Shown here piece after piece: positions 8,601 to 17,701 of a DNA stretch of 64,000 bases. The translations under genes were made by a program, and so were the position numbers. The stretch is taken from contig NZ_OU745373.1 in NCBI RefSeq assembly GCF_916618745.1, positions 1,004,001-1,068,000 of the forward strand. Reading direction: 5' to 3'. The stretch comes from Cardiobacterium sp. Marseille-Q4385 (GTDB taxonomy: Bacteria; Pseudomonadota; Gammaproteobacteria; Cardiobacteriales; Cardiobacteriaceae). Every line of letters begins with the position of its first letter. The stretch's first letter is position 1. The notes beneath the pieces were generated by a model. It was not told where the DNA came from. It saw only the letters and a program-made list of their open reading frames with translations, and did not search any database.

Positions 8601-8915
8601 TCAATCAATTCTTAAACCAGTAGATTTATAGATACGGAATTTTTTTCCTTCCTCTATCTTAAAGCCAACACGATCTCCTCTGTTAGTTTCTGGATTAAAA
8701 ATCATAACATTTGAGATATGTATAGGGGCTTCTTTTCTTACTATATTTCCTTCAGTCTGTAGCTGTCGATTAGGCTTAACATGCTTCGAAATAAAATTCA
8801 CTCCCTCAACAGTGACATACTCTTCACAGACAGAAGTTACCCTGCCACGCCTACCTTTATTCTCCGACTTACCCGAGATAACGATGACTTCATCACCTGT
8901 ACGTATACGTTTCAC
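8601..8915 (-). CDS. rplX: 50S ribosomal protein L24
   Basis: 104 residues, as in E. coli. It begins MKRIRTGDEVIVISGKSENK, a KOW motif that also includes the following GRRGRVTSV. L24 is an assembly-initiator protein that binds the 5' end of 23S rRNA. It has the usual place between rplN and rplE. The C-terminus KEGK-type region is present as IEEGKKFRIYKSTG. Confidence 0.96.
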   Translation of the reverse strand: MKRIRTGDEVIVISGKSENKGRRGRVTSVCEEYVTVEGVNFISKHVKPNRQLQTEGNIVRKEAPIHISNVMIFNPETNRGDRVGFKIEEGKKFRIYKSTGLRID

Positions 8916-8927
8916 TATACTTCTCCT

Positions 8928-9296
8928 TTACAATACTTCTGGAGCGAGTGATATTATTTTCATAAATTTTTCACCACGAAGCTCGCGTGCAATTGGTCCA
9001 AAAACACGAGTACCAATAGGCTCTAACTTATTATTTAGTAACACTGCCGCATTGCTATCAAATCGCAATACTGAACCGTCTCTGCGTCGCACCCCTTTTT
9101 TTGTGCGAACAATAAGAGCATTATACACGTCACCTTTCTTAACACGGGAACGCGGCAAAGCCTCTTTAACAGAGACTTTTATAACATCTCCTATTCCAGC
9201 ATAACGACGATGCGATCCACCCAATACTTTAATACACTGCAACTCTCGTGCACCGCTATTATCCGCAACTGTTAAACTTGATTGCATCTGAATCAT
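8928..9296 (-). CDS. rplN: 50S ribosomal protein L14
   Basis: 122 residues (123 in E. coli). MIQMQSSLTVADNSGARELQ at the start and SNAAVLLNNKLEPIGTRVFG near residue 80 are the L14 signature. L14 lies at the subunit interface, forming bridges with 16S rRNA. It is the first gene of the spc block but follows rpsQ by only 13 bases, so no separate spc promoter is evident here. Confidence 0.97.
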   Translation of the reverse strand: MIQMQSSLTVADNSGARELQCIKVLGGSHRRYAGIGDVIKVSVKEALPRSRVKKGDVYNALIVRTKKGVRRRDGSVLRFDSNAAVLLNNKLEPIGTRVFGPIARELRGEKFMKIISLAPEVL

Positions 9297-9309
9297 AATT
9301 CAACCTCCA

Positions 9310-9573
9310 TCAATCTCGTGCATGTTCTACAATATCAACCAATTTCCAAGTCTTAGTCTTTGATATTGGTTTATTTTGCACGATTCGCACTACATCACCT
9401 TCATTACACTCGTTATTCTCGTCATGAATATGACATTTTAAAGTGCGTTTAATATATTTCCCATATACTGGATGTCGCTCATAGCGAACTATATTCACTG
9501 TTGCAGACTTATCTGTCTTATTTGAGGTCACTATTCCCTGAAAAATATGCTGTATATTATCTCTATTACTCAT
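9310..9573 (-). CDS. rpsQ: 30S ribosomal protein S17
   Basis: 87 residues (84 in E. coli). Core matches are QGIVTSNKTDKSATVNIVR, then HPVYGKYIKRTLKCHIHDE and GDVVRIVQNKPISKTKTWKL. S17 is a primary OB-fold binder of the 16S 5' domain. The N-terminal SNRDNIQHI is a little longer than usual. It is the last gene of the S10 operon in classical terms and runs straight on into rplN. Confidence 0.96.
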   Translation of the reverse strand: MSNRDNIQHIFQGIVTSNKTDKSATVNIVRYERHPVYGKYIKRTLKCHIHDENNECNEGDVVRIVQNKPISKTKTWKLVDIVEHARD

Positions 9574-9575
9574 AA

Positions 9576-9767
9576 CTATACCTTAACGTTATGCTGCCTT
9601 AATAAGGTTTTAACGCGCGCAATATTGCGTCTTACTTGACGAATCTGATGCTGCTTATCTAGATTGGAGCTGGCCTTCTGCATAATCAATTTCAGTTGCA
9701 TTTGTCGCAGTACAATTAGCTCCTCACGCAAACCAGCAGTATCTTTACCTCGCAATAGACTTAACAT
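9576..9767 (-). CDS. rpmC: 50S ribosomal protein L29
   Basis: 63 residues, the usual size. The two-helix hairpin ends with the family motif QIRQVRRNIARVKTLLRQ. L29 lies by the tunnel exit and helps dock trigger factor and SRP. Its start overlaps the stop of rplP by one base, and only two bases separate it from rpsQ, so all three are tightly coupled. Confidence 0.95.
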   Translation of the reverse strand: MLSLLRGKDTAGLREELIVLRQMQLKLIMQKASSNLDKQHQIRQVRRNIARVKTLLRQHNVKV

Positions 9768-10180
9768 TACATCACCTTACGCGTCTCAAACGTTGTTCCC
9801 ACCGGAAGTTTAGCAGCCGCCAAGCGGAAAGCTTCACGCGCCAAATCCTCTGTCACTCCCTCAAGTTCATACATCACCGTCCCAGGCTGAACTTTTGCTA
9901 CCCAATATTCAACATTCCCTTTACCTTTCCCTTGTCTAGTCTCTAGAGGTTTGTTAGTGACAGGAACATCAGGAAAAATACGAATCCACATTTTTCCACC
10001 TCGCTTAACATGGCGATTAATAGCTCGGCGTGCCGCTTCTATTTGACGTGCCGTAATTCTTCCGCGCGTAGTAGCTTTTAGGCCATATTCACCAAAACTA
10101 ACCATATTGCCAGATTGAGCTAGCCCTCTATTCCGGCCTTTATGTTGCTTTCTAAATTTTGTACGTTTAGGCTGTAACAT
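9767..10180 (-). CDS. rplP: 50S ribosomal protein L16
   Basis: 137 residues (136 in E. coli). MLQPKRTKFRKQHKGRNRG at the N-terminus and KMWIRIFPDVPVTNKP near residue 75 are diagnostic. The arginine hydroxylated by YcfD/RoxA in E. coli L16 (Arg81) has its counterpart in this conserved loop. L16 organises the A-site region of 23S rRNA. It sits in the standard order rpsC-rplP-rpmC. Confidence 0.97.
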   Translation of the reverse strand: MLQPKRTKFRKQHKGRNRGLAQSGNMVSFGEYGLKATTRGRITARQIEAARRAINRHVKRGGKMWIRIFPDVPVTNKPLETRQGKGKGNVEYWVAKVQPGTVMYELEGVTEDLAREAFRLAAAKLPVGTTFETRKVM

Positions 10181-10192
10181 TATCTTTCACCT

Positions 10193-10915
10193 TTAATCCT
10201 TCTTTCTAGCTGCGCGAGTCTTATTATTGCGGCGCGACTTACGTTCCTCCGGAGAATCAGTGACAGTATCCGCCTGCAAATCCAAGCCCTCTAGATTCTC
10301 GCCCCTAAATATCCAGACTTTTACACCAATAACCCCATAAGTAGTATGGGCTTCTGCAAAACCATAATCAATGTCTGCACGCAAAGTATGAAGAGGCACC
10401 CGTCCTTCTCTATACCACTCTGTTCTGGCTATTTCGGCACCATTCAATCTTCCCGATATACTTATTTTTATACCTGCTGCACCTAGTCGCATTGTAGAGG
10501 CAACCGAACGCTTCATTGCTCTACGAAACATAACTCGACGCTCTAGTTGCTTTGCTATTCCGTCAGCAACAAGAAACGCATCCAATTCTGGCCGCCTAAT
10601 CTCCTCTATATTCACTGAAGTAGGTACACCCATAATTAGGCTAATTTCTTGCTTCAATACCTCAATATCTTCACCTTTACGGCCGATTACAATACCTGGA
10701 CGAGCCGTAAAAATGGTAATCTGCGCTCCATTACGTGGACGCTCAATTTGAATTTGGCTGACAGAAGCATGCGCTAGTTTTTTACGAATAAATTCCCTTA
10801 TTACAAAATCTTTCTCTATAAAATTAGCGTAATCTTTACCCTCTGCATACCATTTAGAAGCCCAATCTCTCGATACCCCTAGCCGAAAACCAATAGGATG
10901 TACTTTTTGACCCAT
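10193..10915 (-). CDS. rpsC: 30S ribosomal protein S3
   Basis: 240 residues (233 in E. coli). MGQKVHPIGFRLGVSRDWAS is the conserved start, a KH domain follows at about 40-110 (ARPGIVIGRKGEDIEVLKQE), and the C-terminal domain contains REGRVPLHTLRADIDYGFAE. S3 is part of the mRNA entry helicase. The tail (ERKSRRNNKTRAARKKD) is highly basic and variable, as is usual. Confidence 0.97.
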   Translation of the reverse strand: MGQKVHPIGFRLGVSRDWASKWYAEGKDYANFIEKDFVIREFIRKKLAHASVSQIQIERPRNGAQITIFTARPGIVIGRKGEDIEVLKQEISLIMGVPTSVNIEEIRRPELDAFLVADGIAKQLERRVMFRRAMKRSVASTMRLGAAGIKISISGRLNGAEIARTEWYREGRVPLHTLRADIDYGFAEAHTTYGVIGVKVWIFRGENLEGLDLQADTVTDSPEERKSRRNNKTRAARKKD

Positions 10916-10930
10916 AATCCAAACTCCAAT

Positions 10931-11263
10931 TTAGCGTTCCTGAACGCGAATAACAAGATTACTAGTGCGTTTAAATATGCGATTTCCACGTCCCTTAGCG
11001 CGAGCAGCAAAACGCTTCATGGTAATTCCTTCACCAACCTGAATCTCAGCAACATACAGCTCATCAATATCGGCCCCTTCATTATTCTCTGCATTAGCAA
11101 TTGCAGCATTTAACAGCTTCAAAATAATACCTGCTGCTTTTTTATTGCTAAAGGTCAGAATTTTTATAGCATCTTCTATATGCTTTCCCCGAATTTGATC
11201 TGCGACCAGTCTAGTCTTCTGAGCAGATATCCTTACAGCTCTTAATTTAGCAGTTGATTGCAT
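10931..11263 (-). CDS. rplV: 50S ribosomal protein L22
   Basis: 110 residues, as in E. coli. The C-terminal MKRFAARAKGRGNRIFKRTS is the L22 signature and forms the beta-hairpin that lines the peptide tunnel. In macrolide-resistant strains this hairpin carries deletions; here it is intact. It lies between rpsS and rpsC with short spacings. Confidence 0.97.
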   Translation of the reverse strand: MQSTAKLRAVRISAQKTRLVADQIRGKHIEDAIKILTFSNKKAAGIILKLLNAAIANAENNEGADIDELYVAEIQVGEGITMKRFAARAKGRGNRIFKRTSNLVIRVQER

Positions 11264-11280
11264 AATATTGCTCCTGTTAT

Positions 11281-11553
11281 TTAGCGGCCTTTTTTATCTG
11301 CAGCATGTCCACGATAATTTCGAGTAGGTGCAAACTCGCCCAGCTTATGCCCAACCATATCTTCACTTATTAAAACTGGAATATGTTGCTTACCATTATA
11401 CACAGCGATTGTTAACCCTATCATATCTGGCACAACCATAGAACGACGTGACCAAGTTTTTATGGGTTTTTTACTGTTGCTTTCCATCGCCAATTTAATT
11501 TTCTTCACTAAATGTAAATCAATAAAAAAACCTTTCTTTAAAGAACGCGGCAT
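11281..11553 (-). CDS. rpsS: 30S ribosomal protein S19
   Basis: 90 residues from the ATG at 11553 (MPRSLKKGFFIDLHL). The frame is open further up into rplB, but that extension is not part of S19. The C-terminal block KLGEFAPTRNYRGHAADKKG is the family signature. S19 binds the head of the 30S with S13. Its start is one base beyond the rplB stop, indicating coupling. Confidence 0.97.
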   Translation of the reverse strand: MPRSLKKGFFIDLHLVKKIKLAMESNSKKPIKTWSRRSMVVPDMIGLTIAVYNGKQHIPVLISEDMVGHKLGEFAPTRNYRGHAADKKGR

Positions 11554-11554
11554 A

Positions 11555-12388
11555 TTAACCTCTCTTATTATTTCGGCGCTGAACAATCATTTTATCGGTA
11601 CGCTTATTTTTCCGAGTCTTATACCCTTTAGTAGGAATACCCCATGGAGATACTGGATGCCGACCACCGGATGTTCGGCCTTCACCACCACCATGTGGAT
11701 GATCCACTGGATTCATTACGACACCCCGCACCGTTGGGCGAACACCACGCCAGCGTTTCGCGCCAGCTTTTCCCAATGCACGCAAACTATGTTCTTGATT
11801 GCCAACTTCACCAATTGTCGCGCGACAATCACTCAATATTTTGCGACGCTCACCCGACCTTAATTTAATGGTCGCATATTTACCATCACGGGCAACAATT
11901 TGAACTGAACAGCCAGCGCTACGAGCCAATTGAGCACCTTTTCCAGGTTTTAATTCTACACAATGAACGGTAGAACCTATGGGAATGTTACGGATAGGTA
12001 AACAATTACCTAATTTAATAGGAGCATCGTCTCCATTCCTAATAACATCATTATTTTTTAGCCCTCGTGGGGCAATGATATAGCGCCGCTCACCATCTGC
12101 ATAGCAGACCAGTGCGATATGCGCCGACCGATTAGGATCATACTCTAAGCGTTCAACGATGGCATTAACACCGTCTTTGCGCCGTTCAAAATCAATACGA
12201 CGATACTTTTGTGCGTGCCCTCCACCTTGGTGGCGCGTAGTAATCCGGCCAGTATTATTACGACCACCTGTAGAATTCTTCTTTTCAATTAATGCTGCAT
12301 AAGGTTGGCCTTTATGAAGCATTGGGCGACTCACTTCTACCACAAAACGAACACCGGGGGAAGTCGGCTTTTTTCTAACAATAGACAT
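11555..12388 (-). CDS. rplB: 50S ribosomal protein L2
   Basis: 277 residues (273 in E. coli). The RNA-binding OB and SH3-like domains are at about 40-200. The conserved VMNPVDHPHGGGEGRTSGG loop near residue 225 contains the histidine near the peptidyl-transferase centre. L2 is needed for subunit association. It follows rplW after 11 bases. Confidence 0.98.
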   Translation of the reverse strand: MSIVRKKPTSPGVRFVVEVSRPMLHKGQPYAALIEKKNSTGGRNNTGRITTRHQGGGHAQKYRRIDFERRKDGVNAIVERLEYDPNRSAHIALVCYADGERRYIIAPRGLKNNDVIRNGDDAPIKLGNCLPIRNIPIGSTVHCVELKPGKGAQLARSAGCSVQIVARDGKYATIKLRSGERRKILSDCRATIGEVGNQEHSLRALGKAGAKRWRGVRPTVRGVVMNPVDHPHGGGEGRTSGGRHPVSPWGIPTKGYKTRKNKRTDKMIVQRRNNKRG

Positions 12389-12399
12389 TATATAGCTCC

Positions 12400-12702
12400 T
12401 CAGGCCTGCTGCTCAGACAATAATGCTTCCATATCAACATCTCTGCTCAAACTTATATATGCTTTTTTAAAGGACTTACGATAACCCTGGCGCTGACCAA
12501 AGCGTTTTAACTTACCCTTTAGATTAACCGTATTAACAGCGACAACTTTTACATCCAATAACTGCTCTACCGCCGTTTTTATATCTTCTTTATTTGCGTC
12601 ACAAGCCACTCTAAAAACAATCTGCTTGTCTCTTATGGTCGAAGAGGACTTTTCGGTTACAACGGGGCCGCGAATAATTTGTAAAATTCTTTCTTGTTTC
12701 AT
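12400..12702 (-). CDS. rplW: 50S ribosomal protein L23
   Basis: 100 residues from the ATG at 12702 (MKQERILQIIRGPVVTEKSS), the same length as E. coli L23. Another ATG three codons upstream is possible, but the inner one overlaps the rplD stop as ATGA and has a GGATGG site before it. L23 docks trigger factor, SRP and SecYEG at the tunnel exit. The extended loop region (LKGKLKRFGQRQGYRKSFKK) is present. Confidence 0.95.
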   Translation of the reverse strand: MKQERILQIIRGPVVTEKSSSTIRDKQIVFRVACDANKEDIKTAVEQLLDVKVVAVNTVNLKGKLKRFGQRQGYRKSFKKAYISLSRDVDMEALLSEQQA

Positions 12703-13307
12703 GACAACCATCCATTTATTTTTTCAATCGCCATCTTGTCCGCGATAATTTCTTCATACTGAAGCAACGAGACTGGCGTCAATCCCTCAACATCAATAAC
12801 CCCAATACCAGGAATATTGCGTGAAGCAAGGAACAAATGCTCGTTTAAAGAGTCTGTTATTATCAAAAAACTATTCTTCAATCCAAGCATATCCATATTG
12901 CTAATAAAATCTTTAGTTTTAAGCGAAGTAATTTTGAAATCCTCTACAACATGCAGGCGTTTCTGCCGGAGAAGCTCAGAAAAAATGCCGCACAAAGCAC
13001 TACGATACATTTTTCTATTCACCTTCTTTGTAAAGGCACGCGGTTTTGCAGCAAAAGCCACCCCACCCCCCCTCCAAAGAGGAGAACGAATGGTTCCCGC
13101 ACGCGCACGCCCAGATCCTTTTTGTTTCCACGGCTTTCTACCGCCACCAGAAACCTCTGAACGTGTTTTCTGAGCCTTAGTACCCATACGTCCACTTGCC
13201 AAATAACTGATGACAACCTGGTGCACTAAAGGCTCATTAAATGCAACATCAAAAACATCATCACTTACTGATACGTTCCCTGAATCATCTTTAAAATTAA
13301 TATTCAC
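12699..13307 (-). CDS. rplD: 50S ribosomal protein L4
   Basis: 202 residues (201 in E. coli). The long tunnel loop contains GTKAQKTRSEVSGGGRKPWK and GRARAGTIRSPLWRGGGVAF. In E. coli L4 represses the S10 operon through a leader hairpin upstream of rpsJ; here a hairpin lies instead just upstream of rplC, noted separately. The N-terminal 20 residues diverge from E. coli, which is normal. Confidence 0.97.
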   Translation of the reverse strand: MNINFKDDSGNVSVSDDVFDVAFNEPLVHQVVISYLASGRMGTKAQKTRSEVSGGGRKPWKQKGSGRARAGTIRSPLWRGGGVAFAAKPRAFTKKVNRKMYRSALCGIFSELLRQKRLHVVEDFKITSLKTKDFISNMDMLGLKNSFLIITDSLNEHLFLASRNIPGIGVIDVEGLTPVSLLQYEEIIADKMAIEKINGWLS

Positions 13308-13319
13308 GGTTGTTACCCT

Positions 13320-13958
13320 TTACGATTTGACTGATGGACGAATAACAATATACCCACCTTTGGCTCCAGGAACAGCACCTTTGATCAAAAGTAGATTATG
13401 CTCACCATCAATTCGGATGATCTCAAGATTCTGGACACTACGCATCACATTACCAAGATGTCCTGACATTTTCTTGCCCTTAAAGACCCTACCTGGAGTT
13501 TGATTTTGCCCTATAGAACCTGGCACGCGATGAGACAATGAATTACCGTGAGTTTTTCTTTGCCCACTAAAATGATGCCGCTTAATTGTCCCTGCAAATC
13601 CTTTACCAACACTTCTTCCCCTGACATCAACTTTTTGCCCCTCTGAAAAAAGCGCGACACCAAACGCATCACCAACAGAATAGCGAGAAACCTCACCCTC
13701 CGCGAGACGAAACTCTTTTGTTAAAAAGCCTGAGCTAATATTCGCTTTTACGAAGTGTCCTGCGACACCTTTTGTCAAGCGACTCTTTTTCTTTTCACCT
13801 ATAGACACTTGCACAGCATCATAGCCATCAGTAGCTTGCAACTTTATCTGCGAAATCACATTTGGCTTCACTTCGATAACCGTGACTGCAACAGCGGTCC
13901 CATCATCATGAAAGATGCGGGTCATTCCTAACTTTTGACCCACTAAACCCATTTTCAT
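13320..13958 (-). CDS. rplC: 50S ribosomal protein L3
   Basis: 212 residues (209 in E. coli). It starts MGLVGQKLGMTRIFHDDGTA and has the central GSIGQNQTPGRVFKGKKMSG loop, which approaches the peptidyl-transferase centre and holds the glutamine methylated by PrmB in E. coli. It is separated from rpsJ by 82 bases, more than between the other genes of this operon, and that gap contains a terminator-like hairpin. Confidence 0.97.
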   Translation of the reverse strand: MKMGLVGQKLGMTRIFHDDGTAVAVTVIEVKPNVISQIKLQATDGYDAVQVSIGEKKKSRLTKGVAGHFVKANISSGFLTKEFRLAEGEVSRYSVGDAFGVALFSEGQKVDVRGRSVGKGFAGTIKRHHFSGQRKTHGNSLSHRVPGSIGQNQTPGRVFKGKKMSGHLGNVMRSVQNLEIIRIDGEHNLLLIKGAVPGAKGGYIVIRPSVKS

Positions 13959-13984
13959 AAAATTTCCTCATTTGTTAAATAAAA

Positions 13985-14019
13985 AAGGCGAGAGGAGGGC
14001 GGGAAACCCTCTTCGCCTT
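13985..14019 (-). terminator. hairpin with T-run between rpsJ and rplC (possible attenuator)
   Basis: On the minus strand AAGGCGA (14019-14013) pairs with TCGCCTT (13991-13985), extended inward by a G-rich/C-rich stretch, and is followed by a run of six T. It looks like an intrinsic terminator inside the S10 operon, after its first gene. Partial termination here would set the ratio of S10 to the other proteins. L4 control is possible but not shown. Confidence 0.6.
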
Positions 14020-14040
14020 AGTTTAGAAAGGCGCGAAATT

Positions 14041-14355
14041 TTACTGCAATTCTATTTTCACGTCAACACCTGCTGCTAAATCAAGCTTCATCAACGCATC
14101 TACCGTTTTATCTGTTGGATCGATTATGTCCATAACGCGTTTATGGGTACGCATTTCGTACTGATCACGCGCATCCTTATTCACATGTGGAGAAATTAGT
14201 ATAGTATAAATTTCCTTCTTGATAGGTAGGGGCACTGGTCCACGCACTTGAGCACCTGCACGCTTAGCTGTCTCCACAATTTGCTTTGCAGACGCATCAA
14301 TAAGACGATGATCGTAAGATTTTAAGCGGATACGAATTTTTTGAGTATTTGCCAT
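14041..14355 (-). CDS. rpsJ: 30S ribosomal protein S10 / NusE
   Basis: 104 residues (103 in E. coli). IRIRLKSYDHRLIDASAKQI and GPVPLPIKKEIYTILISPHV are the S10 signature. Besides its place in the 30S head, S10 is the NusE antitermination factor that joins NusG and NusB. It begins 5 bases after the tufA stop, so in this genome it appears to be read through from the str genes rather than from its own promoter. Confidence 0.97.
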   Translation of the reverse strand: MANTQKIRIRLKSYDHRLIDASAKQIVETAKRAGAQVRGPVPLPIKKEIYTILISPHVNKDARDQYEMRTHKRVMDIIDPTDKTVDALMKLDLAAGVDVKIELQ

Positions 14356-14360
14356 GTTCT

Positions 14361-15551
14361 TTACTCAACAATTTTAGAGACAACACCCGCACCTACTGTA
14401 CGGCCACCTTCACGAATCGCGAATCGCAACCCTTCATCCATCGCAATCGGTGAAATTAAGTGTACGTTCATCTTGATGTTATCACCTGGCATGACCATTT
14501 CCACACCTTCAGGAAGAACACATTCACCGGTTACATCCGTAGTGCGGAAGTAAAACTGCGGACGATAGCCTTTGAAGAATGGGGTATGACGTCCACCTTC
14601 ATCTTTAGACAGAATATATACTTCCGCCTCAAACTTGGTGTGTGGAGTAATTGTACCCGGCTTAGCCAACACTTGGCCACGCTCAACTTCTTCGCGCTTG
14701 GTGCCACGCAGCAATACGCCTACGTTATCACCTGCTTCACCTTGGTCCAGCAACTTGCGGAACATTTCAACACCGGTACAGGTGGTCTTTGCCGTTGGAC
14801 GAATACCGACTATTTCGATTTCTTCGCCAACTTTGATAACACCACGTTCAATACGTCCGGTTACAACTGTGCCACGACCAGAAATAGAGAATACGTCTTC
14901 GATCGGCATCAGGAACGGTTTGTCGATATCACGTTGCGGCTCGGGTATGTAGCTATCCAACGCGTCTACCAGCTTGATAATGGAAGGAACTCCAATATCG
15001 GATTGATCACCTTCCAGCGCCTTCAAGGCTGAACCGATAATAATCGGGGTGTCATCGCCCGGGAAGTCGTATTCGCTTAGCAAATCACGCACTTCCATTT
15101 CCACCAGTTCCAGCAACTCGGCATCATCAACCATGTCAGCCTTGTTCAGATAAACAACGATGTAAGGAACACCTACTTGACGGGACAGCAGAATGTGTTC
15201 ACGCGTTTGCGGCATAGGACCATCAGCAGCGGAACACACCAAAATAGCACCATCCATTTGCGCCGCACCGGTAATCATGTTTTTAACGTAGTCGGCGTGC
15301 CCTGGGCAGTCTACGTGCGCATAGTGGCGGCTCGGTGACTCGTATTCTACGTGCGCAGTTGAGATGGTAATACCACGAGCACGCTCTTCTGGTGCACCGT
15401 CAATTTGGTCATACGCTTTAAAGGTACCACCGAAGCGCTCCGCACCAACTTTGGTCAATGCTGCAGTCAGCGTAGTCTTGCCATGGTCAACGTGGCCAAT
15501 TGTGCCCACGTTAACGTGCGGCTTGGTTCGGGTAAATTTCTCTTTTGACAT
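14361..15551 (-). CDS. tufA: elongation factor Tu, copy A
   Basis: 396 residues (394 in E. coli). The G motifs are GHVDHGKTT near residue 19, DCPGH near 82 and NKAD near 137; beta-barrel domains 2 and 3 follow. EF-Tu delivers aminoacyl-tRNA to the ribosome. It is the second gene after fusA in the str operon. The product differs from the other copy (30618-31808) at one residue: Ser in YESPSRH, where the other copy has Asn. I count only four nucleotide differences, all in the first quarter of the gene, so the pair is being kept alike by gene conversion. Confidence 0.98.
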   Translation of the reverse strand: MSKEKFTRTKPHVNVGTIGHVDHGKTTLTAALTKVGAERFGGTFKAYDQIDGAPEERARGITISTAHVEYESPSRHYAHVDCPGHADYVKNMITGAAQMDGAILVCSAADGPMPQTREHILLSRQVGVPYIVVYLNKADMVDDAELLELVEMEVRDLLSEYDFPGDDTPIIIGSALKALEGDQSDIGVPSIIKLVDALDSYIPEPQRDIDKPFLMPIEDVFSISGRGTVVTGRIERGVIKVGEEIEIVGIRPTAKTTCTGVEMFRKLLDQGEAGDNVGVLLRGTKREEVERGQVLAKPGTITPHTKFEAEVYILSKDEGGRHTPFFKGYRPQFYFRTTDVTGECVLPEGVEMVMPGDNIKMNVHLISPIAMDEGLRFAIREGGRTVGAGVVSKIVE

Positions 15552-15568
15552 ATTTCACTCCAATAAAA

Positions 15569-17665
15569 CTAAGATCTACTTTTTATAACTTCGTCAACAA
15601 CGTTACTAGGCGCTTCGCTGTAGCAATCAAACTCCATAGAATAACTTGCACGACCTTGAGTCAACGAGCGCAGCGAAGTAGCATAACCAAACATTCTCGC
15701 CAAAGGAACTTGTGCACGGACAATCTTACCTGTCGCTTCGTCATCCATACCTTGAATAAGGCCACGGCGACTATTGAGATCCCCAATAACATCACCCATA
15801 TATTCTTCAGGTGTTGACACCTCCACCTTCATCATTGGCTCCAGCAGCGCTGGCTTCGCTTTACGAGCTCCCAATTTAAAACCTTCCGAACCCGCCAGTT
15901 TGAATGCCATTTCTGATGAATCCACTTCATGGTAAGAGCCATCAAACAAGGTAACTTTCACATCTACCACGGGGTAACCTGCTAAAACACCATTTTGCAT
16001 TTGTTCTTGTATGCCCTTATCAACCGCAGGAATATACTCTTTAGGCACAACACCACCAACAATGGCATTAACAAATTCATAACCAAAACCAGGTTCTTGT
16101 GGTTCTATTCTCAACCAAACATGCCCATATTGACCCCGACCACCAGACTGACGAACAAATTTACCTTCTTGTTCAACCGCTTCACGCAGCGCCTCACGGT
16201 AAGCCACTTGCGGGGCACCAACATTGGCCTCTACTTTGAACTCGCGCTTCATTCGGTCCACAATAATTTCCAAATGCAGCTCGCCCATACCAGAAATAAT
16301 AGTTTGACCTGTTTCTTCATCAGTGTGTACACGGAAAGAGGGGTCTTCTTGGGATAGTTTGCCCAATGCCATCCCCATCTTTTCTTGGTCAGACTTGGTT
16401 TTTGGTTCTACTGCGACAGCAATAACCGGCTCAGGAAATTCCATGCGCTCCAAAATAATAGGATGATTAACGTCACAAAGTGTTTCGCCAGTAACAACCT
16501 CTTTCAGGCCAACACAAGCTGCAATATCACCCGCATAGACCTCCTTAATTTCTTCACGCGAATTGGCGTGCATCTGCACAATACGTCCAATGCGTTCGCG
16601 TTTATCTTTAACTGGGTTCAATACTGTTGTACCAGCTTCCAAAATACCTGAATAGCACCGGACAAACGTCAGCGTACCAACAAAGGGATCTGTGGCAATT
16701 TTGAATGCTAATGCGGCGAATGGTGCATCGTCATCGGCTGCTCTGCTATCTACCGCATCAGTAGTAGGGTTAATGCCTTGAATGGCATCAATGTCTATCG
16801 GGCTAGGTAATAGTTCAATCACTTTATCCAGCATTGCCTGCACACCTTTATTCTTGAACGATGAACCACAAACAACTGGAACAATTTCATTATTGATCGT
16901 ACGATGGCGCAAACCAGCAATAATTTCTTCTTCGCTTAGAACTTCGCCGCTAAGATATTTTTCCATCAAATCTTCATTAGCTTCTGCCGCAGCCTCCACT
17001 AATATTTCACGCTGTTCTTCACAAGCGGCTTGCAAATCAGCTGGAATTTCTGCATATACAAAGGTCATGCCTTTGTCACCTTCATTCCAGATAATTTCTT
17101 TCATCTTAATGAGATCAACAACGCCTTTAAAGTTCTCTTCCGCCCCTACAGGCAATTGCAAAGGAATAGGCGTCGTATTCAGACGTTCTTTCATCTGTTT
17201 GACAACACGAAGAAAATCTGCCCCTGTGCGATCCATCTTATTGACATAAGCGATTCGTGGTACCTTGTATTTATTTGCTTGGCGCCATACAGTCTCAGTT
17301 TGGGGTTGAACACCACCAACAGCACATAATACCAAACAGGCACCATCCAAGACCCGCAGGGAACGCTCTACTTCAATTGTAAAATCAACGTGTCCCGGAG
17401 TATCAATAATATTGATGCGATGCTCATCAAACTGCTTAGCCATACCTTTCCAAAAGCAAGTTGTTGCAGCAGAAGTTATAGTAATACCTCGCTCCTGCTC
17501 CTGCTCCATCCAGTCCATAGTTGCAGCGCCTTCATGCACCTCGCCCAACTTATGTGACATACCGGTATAGTAAAGAATACGTTCTGTAGTTGTGGTCTTA
17601 CCTGCATCAATATGAGCCATGATGCCAAGGTTGCGATATCTATTAATTTGTGTTTTGCGTGCCAT
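15569..17665 (-). CDS. fusA: elongation factor G
   Basis: 698 residues (704 in E. coli). The GTPase domain has GIMAHIDAGKTTTTERILYY near the start, the switch region RGITITSAATT, DTPGHVDFTIEV near residue 88 and NKMDRTGADF. Domains III-V follow. EF-G translocates tRNA and mRNA, and with RRF recycles ribosomes. It is in the standard str order rpsL-rpsG-fusA-tufA, with 17 bases to tufA. Confidence 0.98.
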   Translation of the reverse strand: MARKTQINRYRNLGIMAHIDAGKTTTTERILYYTGMSHKLGEVHEGAATMDWMEQEQERGITITSAATTCFWKGMAKQFDEHRINIIDTPGHVDFTIEVERSLRVLDGACLVLCAVGGVQPQTETVWRQANKYKVPRIAYVNKMDRTGADFLRVVKQMKERLNTTPIPLQLPVGAEENFKGVVDLIKMKEIIWNEGDKGMTFVYAEIPADLQAACEEQREILVEAAAEANEDLMEKYLSGEVLSEEEIIAGLRHRTINNEIVPVVCGSSFKNKGVQAMLDKVIELLPSPIDIDAIQGINPTTDAVDSRAADDDAPFAALAFKIATDPFVGTLTFVRCYSGILEAGTTVLNPVKDKRERIGRIVQMHANSREEIKEVYAGDIAACVGLKEVVTGETLCDVNHPIILERMEFPEPVIAVAVEPKTKSDQEKMGMALGKLSQEDPSFRVHTDEETGQTIISGMGELHLEIIVDRMKREFKVEANVGAPQVAYREALREAVEQEGKFVRQSGGRGQYGHVWLRIEPQEPGFGYEFVNAIVGGVVPKEYIPAVDKGIQEQMQNGVLAGYPVVDVKVTLFDGSYHEVDSSEMAFKLAGSEGFKLGARKAKPALLEPMMKVEVSTPEEYMGDVIGDLNSRRGLIQGMDDEATGKIVRAQVPLARMFGYATSLRSLTQGRASYSMEFDCYSEAPSNVVDEVIKSRS

Positions 17666-17701
17666 AATATTTGTATTAACTCCTTTCGAGGATTTTCACG
17701 C

